In this document: positions 47,423-57,956 of the stretch, piece by piece | Layout of the letters: every line of letters starts with the position of its first letter | Numbering within the stretch: the stretch's first letter is position 1 | Source: Deroplatys truncata | Lineage: Eukaryota; Arthropoda; Insecta; Mantodea; Mantidae | Reading direction: 5' to 3' | Assembly (NCBI GenBank): GCA_030765065.1 | Contig: CM060990.1 | Location: 214,063,290 to 214,127,289, forward strand | Length of the DNA stretch: 64,000 bases | Notes under the pieces: generated by a model | The model's database searches: none | The model's input: only the letters and a program-made list of their open reading frames with translations | Told to the model about the DNA's origin: nothing | Translations under genes and position numbers: made by a program

Positions 47423-47805
47423 TTGTGTTATTACAGTTATGTTTTTTGTACTGACGTAATACTCCCTGACGGCTTTGTTAAATGCTGCAACTTTCTTATT
47501 TGGCCTTCAGATTTTGTTCCCAATCCAATTCTGCTCCCTGCAATTCCAACACACTTGACAACCCAGTATCCACATCAACTCACAAAACATTATGCTTTCA
47601 AAAACGCCTTTTTCACATTCCAAGAAGAATCTAGTTGCTGGAAATCAAAATAGGCTGATACTTGTTTTATCTGTAAGACGGATCGTGTTCTATATAATGA
47701 GATACTGCAGTTCATGCACCCGTTACGTCCACGAAGAATGTGTGGGAAAATTAAGGATAACGGTGTATTTCTATGCCCAGAGTGCAAAACAAGCGTTATT
47801 TAAAC
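47423..47805 (+). pseudogene. transposase-like C-terminus with PHD-type zinc finger, broken
   Basis: The last 150 bases encode a cysteine pattern in two frames. CFICKTDRVLYNEILQ is followed in the other frame by CSSCTRYVHEEC, and then again in the first by FLCPECK. The spacing C-x2-C, C-x2-C, H-x2-C, C-x2-C is that of a PHD-like finger. Such a finger often closes pogo/Tigger-like transposases in arthropods. The upstream part (about 47423-47590) is proline-rich with no clear motif. At least two frame changes are needed, so it is a dead remnant; a decayed host PHD gene is the alternative. Confidence 0.4.
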
Positions 47806-48446
47806 CTTAAATATTACCTGGAACTGAGTTTAACTAAGATCCAGTATGTGTACTCTTAATTTTAATTTTTCTATTTGTCAGTTCGAGGTTTTCAGTTAGT
47901 GAGAGACACTGAACATATCAAATTCAGTTTTTTGTATTAATTTCATTCGCGTTGTAAATTTGAAGTTTTCGATGTAATTAATTATTATTTACAGGACAAC
48001 TACAAAGCCTAAATGCGCATCATTTGCATATTTCAATGTAGTTTTGTTCAATGTTAAAATGCAGCACATCAGTGATCTAATGGAGTTAAAATGTTATTTA
48101 CCTCAAACATACACACACGTGTTGAATTTAGGGTACACATCCTAACTTCGGCAGTTGCAACCTCCACGGTTTTTAACTTTAGAAGTGAAAAAATACAAAT
48201 CCCACACACATACAATCATTTTCGATACTCTGGAATAATATGGTATGCTAAGCTTTATAATTCTAACCAAATTAAATAAATTCCCTAACGTGAGAAGATA
48301 GGGAGACTTATCTTTATTGTACTTAATATATTTATTTATTGGTGACTGTGCATCAAACTTAAGCAGACTAGGATACAAATCACAACCGATTTGTCGACAT
48401 TGATAGTAGCTGAAGCCGCCATTAACTTCTCGTATGTTTCACACAG
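47806..48446. other. end of intron 1
   Basis: AT-rich sequence up to the acceptor TATGTTTCACACAG at 48446. Nothing else is recognised. Confidence 0.5.
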
Positions 48447-48729
48447 GTATTGAACGTTGCCTTCAACAACATCAGGGAAGTATCAGTGACATGGAAACTT
48501 CCTTTCTTAGAAGAGATAAATGTGTCACACAATCAATTGGAAGAAATTCCTGCAGATCTCACAGCTAGTCGCCTACCAGCTTTAAGACTTCTCTACCTCG
48601 ACCAGAACCCACTACTCAATATCAAGTTTCCTTCAAATGAAGAGCCCAGTACCTCATTTGTTAATCTTACACTAGTGAGTGTCAGTCACTTGCCCAATCT
48701 TCAGGATTTGGGACCAAATGCCTTTACAG
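48447..48729 (+). CDS. LRR protein, second LRR exon
   Basis: Continues the LRR protein begun at 17701. The exon starts after TTTCACACAG, phase 0, with VLNVAFNNIREVSVTW, which completes the LRR left open by the first exon. It adds LEEINVSHNQLEEIPADL, LRLLYLDQNPLLNI and VNLTLVSVSHLPNLQDL, then ends at PNAFTG with donor ACAG|GTGTGT (48729|48730), phase 1. The following exon should begin with two bases completing a Gly codon and continue the LRR. I did not find a convincing one before 64000. No disruption is seen, so the gene is probably functional. Confidence 0.8.
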
Positions 48730-49526
48730 GTGTGTATTTGAAGTACGACTTTTTATTTTTAATGCAGCAAGAATGTGTATATTTTAAAAACAATATTATT
48801 GCAGAAATTTGCTTGACTAAGGAGCTTACCTATATTAAATAAAAAGCAATCGTGGATTCATTCTCCTTTTCGTCACAACAGTTTCACCTTGCACAATTCC
48901 TGACACCATCCATCTGGTGAGATCGTCACTAATCCATATCCAGAAATAATACTGCAAATCTCACTTCACGACCTAATCTTCTAGTAATTTATCACCACTG
49001 TAATTGGTATTATATATGTAGCTCTAAGTCTATCAGTAGATGTATTTCTTCGTGTATCTCTAATCCCCAAGTTAAAAAAAAATTGAGAGCGCTGAACTCC
49101 ATGGTATTTTGAGAACAAAGCCTTGACTTCGTCTACTCTCATACAGGTACTATTGTTCAAAGTGTTGAATTCCTTACAGAAAAATCTGAGTGTTACATTC
49201 ACAGGAATTTCTTTAGTTGCTATCTTTATTTTTATATCGCTTTCACCAACTATTCCTACAAAAGCTGTGTTGAGACTGTTAAGATCCTTATATAGCTTCC
49301 ACAAACTGTTCTCACGAAAGCATATTTTTCTATCTGCTTTATGATAACCCTCTGCTAGGAACGTATAAATAGTTACTAGAACTGGCACTTTTGACCTTTC
49401 AGAATCCCATGATAGTTTAAATGTTACGCACTGTTAATGCTTCACGTGTTATAATTATTTTGTTTTGTGTGTTTGTTATGAAGTGTGCGATACATTTTCA
49501 GTATTAAATTTTAGGTTCACAACATG

Positions 49527-49559
<33 letters not shown>

Positions 49560-49849
49560 TCTTATTATGCTTATGTTACATTTCACTTACGTAAATTAGT
49601 ACAATTAACAAAAATAAATGTAGATCTATATTTTCTGTCATAACAGGTTCAAAATGTGATTCGTGTTCATAGTTTACAAACAATTTTATTACCTATAAGA
49701 CACAGAAAATATAAAAATTATTTTTAACATTGAAAATAGTAAATTCTGAGTTCTCCCCCAAACATAACTAAATTGTTTCTACTTCTTCTTAAATAATTAA
49801 AGCTTTGCTTTACAATTCTATCATTCGCATTCTATGCAAATCATAATTT
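48730..49849. other. intron 2 of the LRR gene (presumed)
   Basis: Nothing is assigned. A minus-strand open frame at 48981-49388 (135 residues, without family motifs) is the longest unexplained frame here. An (ATT)n tract lies at 49526-49560. Confidence 0.35.
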
Positions 49850-50830
49850 CCCTTAAAGGGGAACTGCAGGCAGAGTTTGCACATTTCTGACAACATGCTT
49901 TAATTGGTTTGTCGATACTTCTTTAACATATGGAAAACCTTTGTGCTTCCTATTTTGTTGTTCATGTATAACCATATTGTGTGGTGAAGGTTCATAGTGA
50001 TGACCAATGGCAGGAAGACATTTTTAATTCCTTTTGCATGCATCTTCTATTCATTAGTCTTCTGTTGATGTAAGGATGTACCAACCTCTCCCTAGCTGCA
50101 GTAGAAATTGTCGCCTCTTATTAATAGAAGATAAATCTTCTGGGGAGAGGTTTAGCCATATGACCATAACGGAAATGCCTGTAATGTCAGTCATATTATA
50201 GAACAACACAAGAGGCCAACTTATGGTATTACGTTTCATACTGTAAACGCCAACAAGATGATCCATTGCGCCAATTCCTCCTTTGTATTTATTATAATGC
50301 TATATTATTTCTGGTTTCTTCCCTTCACCAATTACTGTGTTTTATGAATGTAAAGAAGATGTGAGTATGACTGAGGTTGATTTTTTAGGACACAACTGAT
50401 ATGAGTGACAAATATTCAGAAAATCCGAAGACAGAGAATGCACTTCTCTCAAAAGTTTTGGAAGTGGGTGTCTTTAGGTCCTGGATTATCACGAAGAATC
50501 TAATGAGATAAATTTTGATATCTACTAACAGGAAGTTCTTTTTACCAAAAGCGTTCATTTTTCCAGTGAAATTATCTTGTACCAAAATACCATTAGAACT
50601 TACTGAAACATCATCATGCTGATCAATAATATCACTACTCTTTCTTCTCTTCTACCTCGTCTTAACCCTCTTCGCTGTGTGAAGACCAAACCATACGTTT
50701 CAAAAATCTCTTCGTTATCATCATCTGCCTCATATAACATCTGAAGGATAATCTAGTCAGCTTCTTCGTCAGGGACAAGCTTCACATCAATCCTATTTAT
50801 GTAAAAATATACTGTAACTCTAAATTATTC
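49850..50830 (-). pseudogene. piggyBac-like transposase, broken
   Basis: On the minus strand, an acidic N-terminal region near 50690-50790 (ADDDNEEIFETYGLVFTQ) precedes a middle piece (50385-50585). The best-kept segment is at 50054-50266: MDHLVGVYSMKRNTISWPLV and LFYNMTDITGISVMVIWLN. This corresponds to the piggyBac motif around the third catalytic Asp (here in MDHL), where a Tyr-Ser...Arg/Lys...Trp-Pro pattern is usual. The catalytic Asp motifs upstream are not recognisable, and frames change, so the copy is dead. No TTAA-flanked ends were located. Confidence 0.7.
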
Positions 50831-51511
50831 CATTACAAATATGCTGCCTTATCGTTTAACTATCATCTTTCAGTAATTATGTAAGTGACAATGAATTAAT
50901 GGTGGTACGATTTCTTCTACAACGTATACTCAGTATTTGAAAAAAAAATATTTGAATAGCTTACATCAGCTATTTCCTGCAATATCCCTTCAACAATGTT
51001 GTCTATAGTTATGCAAATGTATAGCTTAATTGTTGGACAGGTTACTAAGAAAAACTACTACAGAAAACTCAACAAAGTGAAAAAAGATCTTGGGCTCTTC
51101 AAAGGCACCAAGTGAGCGTTGCCATTCATTCTTGTATTACATCTGAATAATTCTGAGAAAAATACTTTTTTTACATTTTCACGTCGTGAACTGATAAATT
51201 ATTTCACAAAAAGAGATGTCACGAAACCTTAGCATTGTATATGCAATAACTGTTGAAATATAAACCAAAATAGTAGAGTGGGGTCCCTAAAGACCCCTCC
51301 TGCCTATCGAAGGGTTAATCGAGATAAATATTTGCAGACTAATTTCATTATACATTTCATTGTAGGTATAAAGGGAATACAGAAGGCTGAAGCGATGGTC
51401 AAATGTTTAAAAAGTGGTCGCTATATGTTGGTCTTGGTATTCCATACTCTTTCCATGATGTTTGTCGCGAACAACAACTGAATGGTAAAAGTACTTAAAA
51501 AAAGTGATTTT
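50831..51511. other. intronic, nothing recognised
   Basis: AT-rich. A short open frame at 51278-51481 has no recognisable motif. Confidence 0.35.
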
Positions 51512-51690
51512 CAGGCGTAAAAATCCTTACCATGACTTCCCTCGGAAGGGAAGTAAAATCGGTTGCCCCGTGTTGTAAAGAGGCTTCTGAGCAAACATTT
51601 CTGGTCTTTTACGTCCACTATAGAAATGGGACGCTAAGAACCACAATAGTTAAAGAGCGTCCATACATAAAACTCGATTTCATTTCATTT
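51512..51690 (+). mobile_element. SINE family A, headless copy
   Basis: Matches the body of the SINE at 11710-11993 (which is on the minus strand). Shared blocks are GGCGTAAAAATCCTTA, CTCGGAAGGGAAGTAAA and GGGACGCTAAGAACCA, ending AGAGCGTCCATA. The tRNA-like head is absent, so this is a 5'-truncated or very diverged copy. Confidence 0.8.
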
Positions 51691-53644
51691 CCTTCAATAA
51701 ATTAACTAAAATGCTATTCGTATACTCTCATCATTGACATATTAGCGAGGTTTGCAATCTCGGATAACGAATATGTCTTAGAGGTCTACTCTTTCTTCGT
51801 AAGGTGCACCCAGGGGGGTCTCTTCCCGACCGTTTTCGCTTGTACTGCTTTCGGTCCGCCTGCTGCATGACGTCATCGAGAGTGAAGTTTTAACTAGCCA
51901 GTATTCTGCACCGTACTTTTCGGCATGAAAGTTCGTATAATATTCTTGTTATACGATCTGTTTCGACCCTATACTACTTGAAACAAAATCGCATCTATAA
52001 CTAGACTTAGTCTTGGAAATAATAAACACAAACCTGTCTTTTTACAGCTAAATACCCAACTGGCGCCAATTTCATTTCTCCTTGAAATATTCACTAAAAC
52101 GCTGTCGATATATGAAATTTGGTCTTGAGGGATGACTTACAGCATACATGTTATTCAAAGAAAGAGAGATATGTAGATATAAAGCAGATATTTGTTATAT
52201 TAAAGTTGTTCAGAAGCTCTAAGTTGCAAGCTTTAAAACCATTTTCTTAGTTTATGCTATTGCTTGACTTTAATTATATTATGTTAAAGAAAACCAATAA
52301 CACATTATTCGGCCAATTTTAGCAACGAAAATAAAATACGTTATACGCTATATAAAATTCAACGTTATACGCTATCGGGTCTTAAACTTTGATTCGAAAT
52401 TAAATTGTATTGTTTGTGTATGGATTGTGAAAAACGCAGCTTAATGAGAGAAACTGTATGTTGATCATGCTATTATGTAATATGACTTAAACATAGCAGT
52501 TTTAAAAGTCATGATAGCTGAAAACTTGATATATGTGCATGTTTTCCGAGACTTTTGTTTTTCGCGTCTAGGTAAAAGCATGAATAATCGACATGCATAT
52601 TTAAAATAACTTTTTTAAAAAAAATTTTATTAATATAACTATTTTGGCAGAAGAGAGTAACTCCACAAAATGAATTAAATTCACATAACATTCGACTACT
52701 TGAAGTAGATAATGGACACATGCTGAAAAACAGTTATCTGCACAGCAAGTCTTGCAAACATCCTCCAATTTTCAAATAAACCGAATTTACAGAGTAGTGT
52801 ACATTCGAATGATGTGTTCAGAATTTGGATATTTTGGCTTCATTATTTAGGCTGAGAATGTGCTTATATAAACCTAGTTTCTTAATTATTACTAGTATAA
52901 AGTTGTTTTAATTTTTTAATTAATGAATAATTAATTGTACATAGTTCCCATTTGATCCTTCCTACTTGAAAGAGTAAGACCAAGGATGCGTCTAGCCTTA
53001 ATATTTTGGAGATATTAATTTTAGAACAACCTTTCCTGTATGCTTTAGTATACGCTCGCAACCAATACCCTTAAAAGCACACAAATGTAATGCTTTCACC
53101 CACGGGAAAGCGGGTGTTGTTAAAAGGAGGTGTATTAGTGTATTGCACTGGCGATCACTGAAACATATTACACTGATCTTTTTAAAAGGAGGTAGATCTA
53201 AGGAACTTGCCAATTGTAATTAGGTGCCTATATTATTTAGTATTTATGCACGGAAAGTGCAATAACTTACTCGTATCTTAGTTTTCGTTATTTTGTATAA
53301 AACATGGACACATTTCACGCCAAACTGGCAGGAGAGGCTTTACGAAACAAATCAATATTTTGTGAGCAAATACAGGGGAGATGAACGTAAATACATGAGA
53401 GAAAATGTCAGAGCGGTGTTTTATAAGCAGGGCGCGGATTTTGATTACTAATTGTTTTTTTAAATGACTACATTTGTTTTAAAATGACTACATTTGTTTC
53501 AAAATGACTTTGTAATTACAAAAAATTATCTAAAATGAGATTTATTTGATTTACTAAAATTAGTGTACAGAAAGTTATAAATTAATTTATATATTGATAT
53601 AACTCCTATACAAGAAGAAAAAATAAGTAAAAGAGCAGTGAAAA
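51691..53644. other. intronic, nothing recognised
   Basis: Apart from one GC-richer patch around 51800-51890, the sequence is AT-rich without recognisable genes or element ends. Confidence 0.4.
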
Positions 53645-53762
53645 TGTTCTTGTTCAAAGAATCTGAAAAGAAAAGAAAATTTTCTTACTTTCTTTTTCAG
53701 ATTCTTCAAACAAGTAAGAACATTATTTTCTTTGCTTTTCAGATTCTCCAAACAAGAACATA
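53645..53762. repeat. imperfect inverted repeat plus a third copy
   Basis: The left arm 53645-53677 (TTCTTGTTCAAAGAATCTG...) pairs with the right arm about 53678-53721 (...CAGATTCTTCAAACAAGTAA). A third copy in the right-arm orientation follows at about 53726-53762 (TTTTCAGATTCTCCAAACAA). The right arms are pyrimidine tracts ending in CAG, so they resemble splice acceptors. Confidence 0.65.
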
Positions 53763-54829
53763 GAACAAATATATTTTTAATTAATTTTCTAACTTATTGT
53801 GTTTTTGAACAGGTCTTACAAACGTGTATCATTAACTCTTTTGAGAACTCAGAATATGCAATGTTTATTGCAAATGAAGAGGATTTCACAGTCCATGTCA
53901 TACATAAATAAGAGCAATACGCACTTATTAAGCAAAAAAGGGAAAACTGACCTCCTCATCCCTAATTTTGGACATGAATTATAACAGTAGTTATACCTGT
54001 TTCCCTGACAATAACCATCTCTCCACCCACAAGCAACTCTTTCCAGACCAACCAATAATCTTTATATACTCTATAATTATGCAAGGAAGTTACCAAATAA
54101 AGCGGCAAAGGACAAAGAAATTACAAATTAATGATGTAATATCGAAAAAAACATTATCCAAAATAGAAAACTTGAAACTACCAAAATGACCTTATATGTA
54201 TAATTTTTTTCTTAATATGGGACCCATGATAAGGATTTATGTACACTAAAGCAATACCTTTATTGCAAGAATTAAAAGATGGCATGTCATCAGAATCCGG
54301 ATCATGCTTATATGATACTTGGTCTTCAAATAGCTTCTGCTCACAATAATATACTGTTTAATACGCATTCCTGAGGAATATAAAGAACTTACTGTTTGGC
54401 AGGTAGGCCGACTCATAACATGAAAACAGATGTAATGCGGGCCAAAGGTTCCCTGAAAATGGCAAGCTTTTCCAGGTATATAATCCTTTACAGAACCAAA
54501 GTGAACGGAAAAAGGTTGTTAAACTTTGGCTGTAAGAGCAAACAGCATTTCCTTTGAAATAATTATGCCGCTCAACTGCGTAAAAGGCAACAGATATTAA
54601 TCTGAGCTTCTCTTCGCTTTAAAAGTCACGTACAATTATCCTACTTTATCTCGCTATGTTGGCAGAAACTTCACAACTTAACAACAGATGTACGAAAGTA
54701 CATTGTTCCTTATCACTCAGTCATATACCCCCCCACTTCAACAAATAAGTTGCACCACATATTTAAACTAGAATCTTGAGTATAGATTCAGTTTTCTCTG
54801 CTTTGGTGAAGTGTTTAAGTCGGTGTGCA
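53763..54829. other. intronic, nothing recognised
   Basis: Short frames only. An acceptor-like TTTTTGAACAG at about 53813 is discussed under rejected observations. Confidence 0.35.
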
Positions 54830-55174
54830 ATGAGTAAGAACGTTAAAAGTAGAATGTATTGTGCTGTAGCACAATACCGTAATTACAGTTTTAAAACGGT
54901 TGGTGTGAATTATCACACATTTCCAAAACAAAATGAGCAATTAAAGCGCGTGTGGGTGTCTCGCTGTAAGCGTACTGATAAATTTAACGCTGATAATTCA
55001 CGTGTATGTTCAGTGCACTTTATTCCTAGTAACTATAAACGGGATTTGAAGAGTGAACTTTTAGGTTTACCGGTTAAGAAAATTCTGCTCCCAGATGCAG
55101 TTCCGTAGCAGTTCATTCCCGATTGGCATGGATATGCACTTAGTGAAGGTCCAAGTACAAGTGGAATGTTGCGG
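54830..55174 (+). pseudogene. THAP-domain exon, damaged
   Basis: Encodes a THAP-type C2CH zinc finger, a DNA-binding domain found in host regulators and P-element-like transposases. The probable start is ATG 54830 or 54854 (MYCAVAQ). Landmarks are YHTFPKQNEQLKRVWVSRC, RVCSVHF (the C-x2-H half of the finger) and ELLGLPVKKILLPDAVP. Two defects are visible: the second finger cysteine is replaced by Tyr (CAVAQY, codon TAC), and a TAG follows DAVP at 55106-55108. Beyond the TAG the same frame stays open for 22 codons (QFIPDWHGYALSEGPS...) to a good donor, CGG|GTATGT at 55174. That suggests a once-functional exon. No downstream part was found. Confidence 0.8.
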
Positions 55175-55744
55175 GTATGTCTTTTTCATTTTTACATCCT
55201 GTAACAGAATAATGCATTCTGGAATTATTGTTTTCATTTCTTACGGTAAAAAAATACACCAGCATATCCATTTAGCGATTCCTTTAGAGTAGTTGTAAAT
55301 TTTCCTTTAGTACTAAAGTAATGTATGTTTGAATCTCTTGTAGCGCCTACAGTTTACGTTGAAGTCCTGGATGTGTTCCAGTAGTTTTGTTTATACGTAA
55401 ATATAACACTAATGTAATGCAGTTTCCATTCGTTTTGCTTTGTGTTTAGCCCACAATGTTTGTAGAATGCTCTGAAATAGTATACCTTTTAAAAAAAACT
55501 GGAAGAAGTGCTAATAATAAACAATTGGGAGTTAATCGGCAGGAATTTAGTGTGTTCACTGCGCTGTGTTTGTATTCCGCGCGCTCGTCTTCACTCTCAC
55601 TTACGTCACAGGCGGGCAGCCAATGGCAGCTCCCACCCCGGAGTGGCTCACCTTAGTTATCTAGCCACATTGAGGTGCACCCCAGATTATAGTTACGTTT
55701 GCAGGAGCATAATACACGATATGATCAATTATACTAGCTGAACA
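55175..55744. other. intronic, nothing recognised
   Basis: Follows the THAP exon donor. A GC-richer stretch (about 55560-55690) is of unknown nature. Confidence 0.35.
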
Positions 55745-56740
55745 CGTTAACTTTTAGGTGTCTTTCCTTTTTTGTCTGAGCTTGAGACCAGGGACTCCTA
55801 GCGGCAGAGTTACTACCTTTCTACCTCATTTTCTTGTGTCAGACGTCTTGTGAGAGAGATGATTGTGTAAAATCTAATTTTCTCTACTTAAGATCGCTGA
55901 GAATATCTCAAAGCCCATATCACGCTCTCTTCTGCAGGGTGCGCAATACTGTAATGTCCATAGGGTTATGTGGATATACCATCATCCACGACTATACTCT
56001 TGTCGTCATAAGGTGATAACTTCAGCTGTCGACCCAAAATGCTGACGACAATGGATCAAATTCAGCAGTTCTTAATATTTCATTAATCCTGAGGCAATCC
56101 ACATAGCTGTTGAAAGTGATACAGCGTCTAATAGCACTTTCTTTAATACTCTTAAACATTTTGATTTCACCTTCTTCAATATCCAGTGCATACAACTTAA
56201 GTCTGAGATCTACAACGCGTTGAACGCTCTTATAATTTGCCTCATATTTAAATTTTCTCAGCTCTTTTTTACTTTCTGAGGAACAGAAAATGTGATTTGT
56301 AGGATTATCAGAGATATTTAGACGGTCTAGAAAGCGTAGATTATCTGGTATACATCTCTTGTGATCACATGATGGATGAAGGAATGTGTATCCATATACA
56401 TGATTTTGAGATTTTTAACAGCATAATATGGTAATATACACCATAATGAACGCTGTAATGAAGGTTTTGGAAATGTTCATCACACTCATACCAATATGGA
56501 TATTTTTGTTGAAGACGATCACGTGGTCCATATATGGTTTTATCGATGAAGTTTGGTTTTGCTGTATGCTTTTCTAACTTCCTGCTGCCTGCCACAAGAC
56601 GCATGTGTATACGACTGCCTATGTTCTGCGTAGGGTTTTCAAGCATTGCATTAATAAATAGTGTGTATAAATCCTTCTTAAAATCAGTCTTAGCATGCAT
56701 ATGGAGACTGTTATTAAATTCAACGTAGGGTTTTAATCAA
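55745..56740 (-). mobile_element. second Polinton-like fragment: polymerase B end and TIR-like piece
   Basis: On the minus strand, about 56365-56740 encodes a type B polymerase segment (TDFKKDLYTLFINAMLEN, KLEKHTAKPNFIDKTIY). About 56030-56365 looks like the C-terminal end of the same polymerase (ESKKELRKFKYEANYKSV, RRCITFNSYVDCL). Downstream, 55750-55870 resembles the inner TIR of the element at 27915-37069 (AACTCTGCC...AGG, GTCTCAAGCT). The order, polymerase end then TIR, is the same as there. It is a fragment with several breaks and is older or more truncated than the first. Confidence 0.75.
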
Positions 56741-57284
56741 CATGACTGACGATTTCGTAATGCTCAATTATCGAGAGCATATATTAATATACCAGGTGAG
56801 TCAACCGCCCCTTCCGTTTTTGAAATGAAGGCCACCCTTCAAGCTACAATTGCGCTTGAAATCCAATTTCTTCGCTTACCTACAGCTATTTCTTGATGCT
56901 TTTCGCTAGACAAAAGCTCAAAATTCAGCGAAAAGGCGATTTAAGAGACACAAAGTACTCCTCACTAAAGTCCAACCCAAAAAACATACGACTCCCTTAC
57001 TAAGAGCGGATTCCGGTTTCCAGCCGATTTTACAAACTTTTACATTACAGTATACACAGCCACTCAATTCAGTAAACGCCTCTGGCAAAATGAACCTATC
57101 ATCAGTCCGTTATCAAAATCAGCTAAAAATAAAATAGCGGAAGTTTGTAATTAGAGACGGGATAGACTACGACAAATTAGAGTTAGGCCTGTATCCACAA
57201 TGGACGCTGTACAATCAAGGCACACAGATTATTAAATTACCTTTTATTTGAATTTTGGCCTAAACTACGTCCCGTATAACTAAT
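56741..57284. other. nothing recognised
   Basis: Includes CCAGGTGAGTCAACCGCCCC near 56793, but nothing that I can assign to a gene or known repeat. Confidence 0.35.
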
Positions 57285-57420
57285 ATGATTTTCCGGGCTG
57301 TTATGCCGTGGTCTGCTGAAGAAAGATTTCCCAGACGTTTCGTCCACAACTGCGGTGGACATCTTCAGTGGCGCGGACGAAGTCTTCTCGGTGAAAGTAT
57401 CGCAGCGTCTGATGCGTTGG
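57285..57420 (-). mobile_element. Penelope-like element, distal 3' part
   Basis: On the minus strand this reads TTCAGTGGCGCGG... through GTGGACGAAACGTCTGGG to AACAGCCCGG, the conserved tail found downstream of Penelope-like ORFs in insects. It is separated from the coding part at 62819-63600 by a LINE insertion. The copy TCTGATGCGTTGG at 57408-57420 is the target duplication of that insertion. Confidence 0.7.
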
Positions 57421-57956
57421 TGCTAAGGTGCTAAGGTTATTTATTGAAAGAAATTACCTGGTGCCGGTACATTAGGCCCGGCTAACAGGCTTATGTTTAC
57501 ATTTTTTTACAATTTGCTTGTTAGCATTAGATTATGTTCACTTATAAGAGAAAGAAAAACCCATGCGGTGGCCAGCCTTAGGCCACCGAGAACAGTTTTA
57601 GTTTGTAGTCTTTATCAGTTTTTGTTTTATCAAATTTGTTTTGAGACACTTTTTTTTTCATTATATACATATGTACACACATACACACACGCACACACAC
57701 ACACACACACGCTCTCACACACATACACACATCTGGCCATGCGAAGCACGTCCCAGGACTAAAACTAAACACTATCACACGAAATATATACACTAATTAC
57801 ACAACACTTCACTATTTACACAATATTTACAGTCCGCGGTTTTGCTGTGCGGCAGCTTGTAGCAGGAAGGTTGTTTCGTGGTGACGGCCTCTGCAGTAGT
57901 TGGGGTGGCCTGGGGCCTGGTGTGATGGGCGCGCTTAATGGCGAGCCGTGTTGCCG
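57421..57956 (-). other. LINE 3' UTR with (TG)n tract and 8-bp terminal repeats
   Basis: A (TG)n-rich stretch (about 57670-57735) is followed by a short A run (about 57648-57657) and, at the extreme 3' end, CAATAAATAACCTTAGCACC with two CCTTAGCA units. Short 3' terminal repeats instead of poly(A) are known in CR1- and I-type LINEs, and are notable next to a Jockey-like ORF pair. Confidence 0.75.

Larger units (their letters stand above)
18665..48446 (+). other. LRR gene intron 1, about 29.8 kb, packed with transposons
   Basis: Bounded by donor GTGAGT at 18665 and acceptor TTTCACACAG ending at 48446, phase 0 at both ends. Joining the flanking codons gives LQNLR|VLNVAFNNIREV, a normal LRR, which is the main evidence that the two exons belong to one gene. 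Most recognisable content is transposable: DUF4817-type, pogo, Polinton-like, two hATs, a SINE and a possible solo LTR. Confidence 0.75.

Noticed and set aside
53814-53840. Possible third LRR exon after TTTTTGAACAG
   Set aside because: In the required phase it gives GLTNVYH, which would continue NAFTG nicely, but a stop follows at once and no LRR pattern continues. I treat it as chance unless junction reads show otherwise.
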